DNA of 64,000 bases from NCBI RefSeq assembly GCF_031456835.1, contig NZ_JAVDVK010000001.1, positions 1,798,001 through 1,862,000 on the forward strand, read 5' to 3'. A model generated the notes under the pieces. That model was not told the origin of the DNA. It ran no database searches and saw only the letters and a list, made by a program, of their open reading frames with translations. Made by a program: the position numbers and the translations under genes. This document shows positions 59,350 to 64,000 of this stretch, piece by piece (position 1 is the first letter of the stretch; every line of letters starts with the position of its first letter). This DNA is from Leifsonia shinshuensis. GTDB taxonomy: Bacteria; Actinomycetota; Actinomycetes; Actinomycetales; Microbacteriaceae.

Positions 59350-60108
59350 ATGCCGTCGTACAGCCCGATGAAGCCGAACGCGAACTCCGCGGCCGCCCGC
59401 GCCCGGCTCCCCCGCTCGGACCGGGCGGCGACGCCGCCGTCGGCCGCCGAGCGGGCGTTGCGTCCGGTCGGCTACCTGCTGGTCGCCCTGGTGTGGACGG
59501 TGCTCGGCGCGATCGTCCTGCTCCTCCCCGCCGCGCTGCCCTTCGCACTGTGGAGCACGAACCCGGACTTCAGCACGGAGGAGTTCCTGACCGGCGGCGA
59601 TGTCGTCCCGACCGTCCTGTTCCTCGTGTTCGCCGCCGTGGTGCTGGTTCCGCTGCTCGGCTACGCGTACGTCGCCCTGCCGCTCGCCGCCGTGCCGCTC
59701 GCCGTGCTGGCCTGGACCTACGTCGGCCGGAGCCTGCTCCCGCGCTACGCGGGCGAGCGGCTGTCGAGCACAGGATGGTCGCGCAACGTCATCGGACCGC
59801 CGACGCTCGGACCCACGGCGCTGTCGCTGCTGCCGGTGCACCTCACCCCGTGGACCCGGTTCTGGACCGAGCTGATGCTGCTCGGCTGGCGGCCGGGCCG
59901 ACGCATCCTGTACGCGGGCATCCCGTACGGGCTCGCCTCGTTCCTGGCACCCGGCTGGCTGTTCTGGCCGCTCGGCGTGGTGGGCGTCGCCGTGTGGGCG
60001 ATCGTGACGGGCGCGCTGGTGGCCCTCTCGGTGGCGCTCGTGGTGCGGGCGTACCGCGCGCGGGTCAGCGGGCGGCGGCCGGCGCCCCGAGCGGTGCCCG
60101 GGAGCTGA
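59350..60108 (+). CDS. multi-pass membrane protein near the type VII locus
   Basis: The 252-aa product has a disordered N-terminus (residues 1-40, Ser/Ala/Arg-rich), then five to six hydrophobic segments in three groups: residues 42-70, 85-125 and 190-240. I recognise no family. The ATG at 59350 follows a gap that also contains the start of the WXG100-like gene on the other strand. Its last 44 nt overlap the convergent unknown gene. It may be a membrane partner of the locus, but that is inferred from position only. Confidence 0.65.
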   Translation: MPSYSPMKPNANSAAARARLPRSDRAATPPSAAERALRPVGYLLVALVWTVLGAIVLLLPAALPFALWSTNPDFSTEEFLTGGDVVPTVLFLVFAAVVLVPLLGYAYVALPLAAVPLAVLAWTYVGRSLLPRYAGERLSSTGWSRNVIGPPTLGPTALSLLPVHLTPWTRFWTELMLLGWRPGRRILYAGIPYGLASFLAPGWLFWPLGVVGVAVWAIVTGALVALSVALVVRAYRARVSGRRPAPRAVPGS

Positions 60109-60676
60109 TCGAGTCGATCATCGCGTCGAACAGCTCGAGGTAGAGATCGGGAGCCGCCGCCATCGGCGCGTTGACGCGCGCGTGGACGAGCCGCTCCCCT
60201 CCCGGCACGGCGAAGCGGTAGTCGGCGACCAGCTCGGGCGCGGACTCCTCCTCGTAGGTGCTCGTCCGCACCGTCGACCGGCGGCGCACGGGGCCGAAGG
60301 AGAAGTCGAGCGCCTCGTCGTCCGGGAAGCAGCGCGCGAGGTGCACGGCCGGGTCGGCACCCGGCTCCGGCCGCGTCGGCCACTCCTCCCGCGACAGCAC
60401 GATGGAGGCCGGGAAGGGCACGCCGGGAAGGATCTCCAGCGAGAGGGCCAGCGCGAAGGCGGTGCTGCCGTTGGCCAGGGCGACCAGCCGCTCCAGCTCG
60501 CTCTTCGCGGTGCGCCGCACGCGGGCCAGCCGGTCCGCACGACCGACGCGGTCGGCGACCAGGCGCTGGATGCGGCGGGCCGCCGCCTCGTCGTCGTGCA
60601 GCGGGATCATGACCCACGTGCCCGGGAAGACGATGGTGAGCTCGTCGTCGAGCGTGGTCAGGCGCGGATCGGTCAT
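60065..60676 (-). CDS. hypothetical protein in the type VII locus (203 aa)
   Basis: The product is a soluble protein without signal peptide or membrane segment. It includes DELTIVFPGTWVMIPL near residue 11 and a C-terminal Ala-rich tail. Its start overlaps the preceding unknown gene by 4 nt (ATGA), so both are in the substrate operon. The pattern of small soluble genes after a type VII substrate suggests a chaperone or immunity role. I see no named family. Confidence 0.65.
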   Translation of the reverse strand: MTDPRLTTLDDELTIVFPGTWVMIPLHDDEAAARRIQRLVADRVGRADRLARVRRTAKSELERLVALANGSTAFALALSLEILPGVPFPASIVLSREEWPTRPEPGADPAVHLARCFPDDEALDFSFGPVRRRSTVRTSTYEEESAPELVADYRFAVPGGERLVHARVNAPMAAAPDLYLELFDAMIDSISSRAPLGAPAAAR

Positions 60677-61293
60677 GCGAACTCCCCCAGGGTGACGCGC
60701 AGCGAGTCGGCGATGGCCTGGGTGTCCTGGACCATGTCGGCGAAACCGCCGACGAACGCGGAGCGGAACACCAGCTGGACGGCCTGCGCCGAGCCGACCG
60801 GGAACAGCGCGAACACGACGCGCTGTTCCAGCAGGGCGTCGCCCGCGTCCTCGTCGGCGATGGCCGTCAGGTGGGTGAAGCCGACCAGCTCGCCCGTCGG
60901 ATGCGGGGTGCGCCAGGAGCGGTAGCCGACGATCTCGTAACCCGGTTCGCGGTGGCCGCCCTCCGCATCCACCGCCGCCAGGTAGCTCTCGGGCGAGTCG
61001 TCGACCTCGAGCTCCAGGAGCTCCCAGGTCTGGAACGCGGTGAGGACACCCGCCGCGGGGACAGGGACGTAGACCCGGGCGCGCGTGGCGCCGGTCGGGT
61101 CCTCCGCGTGCAGCAGCTGCTGGAGCGCCCGCAGGCGCTCGGCGAGCTCACCGGCGAGGGCGCCGGCGTCGAGGGAGGCGGTCAGCCGCTCCGGCCAGTC
61201 CTCGCTGCCGTGCTCGCTCAGCAGCTCGACGTCGTACCAGCCCTCCGGCGCGTCGAACGCGATGTCGACGATGTCCTGCGAACGCAGCGTCAT
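60673..61293 (-). CDS. hypothetical protein in the type VII locus (206 aa)
   Basis: This soluble acidic protein contains FDAPEGWYDVELLSEHGSED near residue 13 and VYVPVPAAGVLTAFQTWEL in the middle. It begins 14 bp after the putative substrate gene and overlaps the next by 4 nt. No domain is recognised. It is a candidate partner, chaperone or immunity protein for the substrate, by position only. Confidence 0.65.
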   Translation of the reverse strand: MTLRSQDIVDIAFDAPEGWYDVELLSEHGSEDWPERLTASLDAGALAGELAERLRALQQLLHAEDPTGATRARVYVPVPAAGVLTAFQTWELLELEVDDSPESYLAAVDAEGGHREPGYEIVGYRSWRTPHPTGELVGFTHLTAIADEDAGDALLEQRVVFALFPVGSAQAVQLVFRSAFVGGFADMVQDTQAIADSLRVTLGEFA

Positions 61294-61307
61294 CTCCGGT
61301 CCCCTCC

Positions 61308-62660
61308 TCAGCCGTTGTGACTCTTGTAGGTGGGAGCGTACGTGTCGGCTTTGCCGAGCACGAACTTCTGCAGGTCGGCGCTCGGCAACTGCGGCAGGTC
61401 GGTGTGGTTGCGGCCGCCGTCGAGCTTGTTGACGACCAGGTCGACCTTGCCCGGCAGGTTCACCAGCTCGACGCCCTTGTTGTAGAGCGCGGAGCCCTGG
61501 TGGTAGGCCGCGACCACGGTCAGCGGGTTGAGCTCCCGCGCCTTCACGTCGTGCGTGACGGCGCGGACCACGTTCTGGTCGACGCCCAGGAGGGCGCGCA
61601 TCGCCTTGGCCCGGTCGGCGCCGTTCGCGACCAGGGCCTGGTACGCCTCGCGCTGCGCCGCCGCCGAGTCGCCGGCCGCCTTCCAGATGTTGAGATCCTT
61701 CGCCGGGTTCTCGAAGAGCTTCTTGGTCGCCGACTTCATCAGGCGCTTGCCGATCTGGGCCTTCAGCATGGCGTTCGGGCTGGTGTGCACGCCCCCGACC
61801 GTCCGGGGGACGCGGGCCAGCGCCTTGATCCGCGCCGCCTTGCCCAGGAAGCTGAAGATGCGTCCGCCGAAGACACTGAGGACGACGGTCACGGCGGCGC
61901 CGAGGATGTCGAGGAAGCTGCCCTCGCCGTTCGCGAACTTCACCACCGCATCCACCAGCTTGATGATGGAGGCGACGAGCGCGATCACCGCGAGCACCTG
62001 GCCGAGGATGGGGACCCAGGCGAAGAAGATCGCCAGGATTCCGGCGATGTCCCCGATGGTCTCGATGACATCCATCACCTTGTCCCAGAAGCCGGGGTTC
62101 TTGAGGCCGTGGTTGTGGTGGTCGACGACGTCGACGATCGCGTCGACCGCCTTCTCGGCGGCCCGGTTCTTGCGGTCGCGGGCGTCGTACCAGGCCTGGT
62201 GCGCCGCCTGGAGCGCGGCGTTCGCGGCGCGCGCTGCGTCGTCCGCCTGGTCCGCCGCCTTGCCGGCTGTGGAGGCGTCCTCGGGCTTCGCCTTCTCTGC
62301 CGTGGTGTGCGCCGTCGTGGCCGCCTTGTGCGCAGCGTCCGCGTCGCCCTGCTTCTGCTGGATGAGCGTGATCGCCTTCTCGGCGTCGTCCTGCGCGCCA
62401 CGGAGCTCGCCGGCGTAGGTGAGGAGCGCGCTGGCGGTCTTGGAGTAGCGGTCCTTGGCCTTGTCGATGTCGTCGGCGGTGTCGCGCGACATCTCCTGCA
62501 GCTTGGACACGGCCTGGGACTTGTAGCCGTCGAGGTCGTGGATCTTCTTGAGCTCCTTCACGGAGCGCTGGATCGCCTCGCCGATCGACTGGTAGTGCCG
62601 GGCCTTCGCCTCAAGGACGTCCGGATCCCCGGTCAGCGGCTGGAACTCCCGGTCGCTCAC
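61308..62660 (-). CDS. putative type VII-secreted protein with a central hydrophobic region
   Basis: The 450-aa product starts at a GTG overlapping the WXG100-like gene as GTGA. The N-terminal 180 residues are long charged/Ala-rich helices (GDPDVLEAKARHYQSIGEAI and DADAAHKAATTAHTTAEKA), as in LXG/WXG100-fused substrates. A hydrophobic region near residues 205-275 (DIAGILAIFFAWVPILGQVL) could be one or two membrane-spanning or pore-like helices. The C-terminus has no recognisable toxin domain. Substrate status is inferred from fold and gene order. Confidence 0.7.
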   Translation of the reverse strand: MSDREFQPLTGDPDVLEAKARHYQSIGEAIQRSVKELKKIHDLDGYKSQAVSKLQEMSRDTADDIDKAKDRYSKTASALLTYAGELRGAQDDAEKAITLIQQKQGDADAAHKAATTAHTTAEKAKPEDASTAGKAADQADDAARAANAALQAAHQAWYDARDRKNRAAEKAVDAIVDVVDHHNHGLKNPGFWDKVMDVIETIGDIAGILAIFFAWVPILGQVLAVIALVASIIKLVDAVVKFANGEGSFLDILGAAVTVVLSVFGGRIFSFLGKAARIKALARVPRTVGGVHTSPNAMLKAQIGKRLMKSATKKLFENPAKDLNIWKAAGDSAAAQREAYQALVANGADRAKAMRALLGVDQNVVRAVTHDVKARELNPLTVVAAYHQGSALYNKGVELVNLPGKVDLVVNKLDGGRNHTDLPQLPSADLQKFVLGKADTYAPTYKSHNG

Positions 62661-62959
62661 TTCTTCGCTCCGCTCTTGGTGTCGTCGAGGGCCTTGGCGA
62701 GGTCGCCGTCCACCTTGGTGAAGTTGTCGGCGACCGCGGCGATGACCTGCTGCACGTTCTTCACGTTCTCGGTCATGTCCTTGCGCTTCTCGTTCCACTT
62801 GTGGGCGAAGTCGCGGACGTGGCTGTGCAGGTCGTCGTGTCCCGTCGCGTCGGCGACCGAGTCGCTGAAGTCGTCGGCGTTCTGGAACTCGCGCACCACG
62901 GCGTCGAGGTCGTCGCGCAGTTGCACCAGCTCGTCCAGCTTGAGTACGAGATCGGACAC
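62657..62959 (-). CDS. WXG100-like small helical protein, copy 2
   Basis: The 100-aa product has two helices (VLKLDELVQLRDDLDAVVRE; then RKDMTENVKNVQQVIAAVAD) with the turn HVRDFAHKWNEKRKDM, so a W is present but followed by NE, not xG. It overlaps the putative substrate gene by 4 nt and is the first gene of this operon, a typical arrangement for a chaperone/partner of a type VII substrate. It shares little identity with copy 1. Confidence 0.8.
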   Translation of the reverse strand: MSDLVLKLDELVQLRDDLDAVVREFQNADDFSDSVADATGHDDLHSHVRDFAHKWNEKRKDMTENVKNVQQVIAAVADNFTKVDGDLAKALDDTKSGAKK

Positions 62960-63094
62960 TGTTCCTCCCCTGTCGGTCCACGGCGCCGGGTCCTCCGGTC
63001 ATCCTGCCTTCAGCAACGTACCGGTGGTCCAGCGGGGAGGCGATGGGGAGCGGTCCCCATCCGCCCGCGCGAGGGGACTGGGTATGGTGCAGAG

Positions 63095-64000
63095 GTGCGA
63101 CTGAAACTGACTCTCGCCCGGCCCTCCGGGAGCAGCGACGACATCGTCGTCACGGCGGACGCGGCCGCCAGCATCTCGGAGGTCGCGGCGACGATCGCGC
63201 GGATCGATCCGCGGCGCACCGGCCCGGTCGCCGCACCGGGTGCGCTCACGCTGCGCGCCCAGCTGCCCGGGCAGGCGGACCCGCTGGTGCTGCCGCCGGA
63301 CGCCCCGGTCGGCGAGGCCTGGATCGGCAGCGGCGCGACGGTCGCGCTGGCCGACGCCGGACTGCACTACGCAGCTCCCGAGCTCGGCGACGTGCCCGTG
63401 GTCGCGACCCTGCGCATCCTGAGCGGGCCGCAGGCGGGCGCCTCGTTCCCGCTGCGCGCGGGCACCACCGTGCTCGGCCGCGACGCGTCGTGCGACATCG
63501 TGCTGGAGGACCCGCTGGTCTCGAAGCGGCACGTCCGCTTCGAGGCCGGCGACGGCGTCGAGGTCGTCGACCTCGGCTCGGCGAACGGCGTGGTGGTGGA
63601 TGGCGGCCTCGTCACCCGCTTCACGGTCCGCCGCACCGAGACCCTCCTGATCGGCGACACCGAGGTGGAGCTGGACGTGAAGGCGGCGTCGGAACTCCCG
63701 GCGGCGACGCCGACCGCGGGCCCGGTGTTCTTCAACCGGTCGCCGCGGGTGGAGCGCCGCTACGCCGGGCAGGTCTTCCAGGCGCCGGAGGTCCCGGGCG
63801 AGAAGGACGACCCGCCGTTCCCCCTCCTCGCGATGATCACGCCGCTGCTGCTGGGCGGCGCGATGTTCGCACTGACCCACCAGCCGACGACGTTGCTGTT
63901 CGTGCTGCTGTCGCCGGTGATGCTCGTCGGCAACTACATCAGCGGCCGCACCCGCGGCAAGCGGAAGCTGAAGAAACAGATCGCGCTCTTCGAGCAGCGG
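63095..64000 (+). CDS. FHA-domain EssC/EccC-like type VII ATPase, 5' part only
   Basis: The frame starts with GTG at 63095 and remains open to the window edge (302 codons). Residues 1-95 form a ubiquitin/FHA-like N-terminal domain, residues 105-185 an FHA domain (GTTVLGRDASCDIVLEDP and SKRHVRFEAG), and residues 245-285 two membrane helices (PLLLGGAMFALTHQP and LLFVLLSPVMLVGNYI) followed by a basic segment. This matches the N-terminal layout of EssC-type FtsK/SpoIIIE proteins. The ATPase domains lie outside the window. It is divergent from the substrate operon. Confidence 0.82.
   Translation, partial: MRLKLTLARPSGSSDDIVVTADAAASISEVAATIARIDPRRTGPVAAPGALTLRAQLPGQADPLVLPPDAPVGEAWIGSGATVALADAGLHYAAPELGDVPVVATLRILSGPQAGASFPLRAGTTVLGRDASCDIVLEDPLVSKRHVRFEAGDGVEVVDLGSANGVVVDGGLVTRFTVRRTETLLIGDTEVELDVKAASELPAATPTAGPVFFNRSPRVERRYAGQVFQAPEVPGEKDDPPFPLLAMITPLLLGGAMFALTHQPTTLLFVLLSPVMLVGNYISGRTRGKRKLKKQIALFEQR

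Overview
This window looks like a chromosomal segment of a high-GC (about 70% by eye) Gram-positive actinobacterium, most likely a Leifsonia-like member of the Microbacteriaceae. The basis is the base composition, the protein families (GuaB3, DUF3817, DUF4190, AbiEi/DUF559-type protein, a type VII secretion locus with WXG100-like proteins) and the organisation of the ribosomal super-operon, which lacks rpsN and rpsD at their usual places. The species assignment is inference. No tRNA, rRNA, CRISPR array, insertion sequence or prophage was recognised.

Layout. 0-5.7 kb: 5' part of a FUSC-family membrane protein, the PcrA/UvrD helicase, a glycerophosphodiester phosphodiesterase, a small membrane protein and a Bax-inhibitor-1-like membrane protein. 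5.8-16.8 kb: the GMP branch of purine synthesis (guaA, guaB3, guaB) interleaved with SURF1, a two-gene KhtTU-like cation/proton antiporter, glpD and a PatB/MalY-type C-S lyase. 16.9-20.1 kb: RarD, a lone CIRCE-controlled groES, a THUMP-like methyltransferase and a DUF4190 protein. 20.3-29.1 kb: a tightly overlapping minus-strand operon, glmS-acpS-alr-tsaE-tsaB-rimI-tsaD, joining amino-sugar and D-alanine supply to tRNA t6A synthesis. Also here are coaA, a small XRE regulator and glmM. 29.2-30.3 kb: rplM-rpsI with a clear promoter. 30.3-34.1 kb: an SDR oxidoreductase divergent from a MmyB-type regulator, then truA and a double-GNAT protein.

34.3-50.1 kb is the minus-strand S10-spc-alpha super-operon, from rpsJ to rplQ, including secY, adk, map, infA and rpmJ. 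52-56.4 kb is the str operon (rpsL-rpsG-fusA-tuf), whose promoter uses the same hexamers as the rplM promoter. Between the two lies an AbiEi/DUF559-like gene bracketed by two copies of a 68-bp palindromic repeat, and a possible 24-codon gene with its own terminator.

56.7-64 kb is an accessory region: two tandem membrane-anchored paralogues, one broken by an in-frame TAG, followed by a type VII (ESX/WXG100-like) secretion locus. That locus has two small WXG100-like proteins without the WXG tripeptide, a 450-aa putative substrate, two unknown genes, a membrane protein and the start of an FHA-containing EssC-like ATPase that runs off the window.

The most unusual structural signals are the 68-bp hairpin element (four copies, all exactly 68 bp), the strong hairpins in most of the longer gaps inside the translation operons (including the places where rpsN and rpsD are missing), the broken paralogue, and the noncanonical type VII locus.
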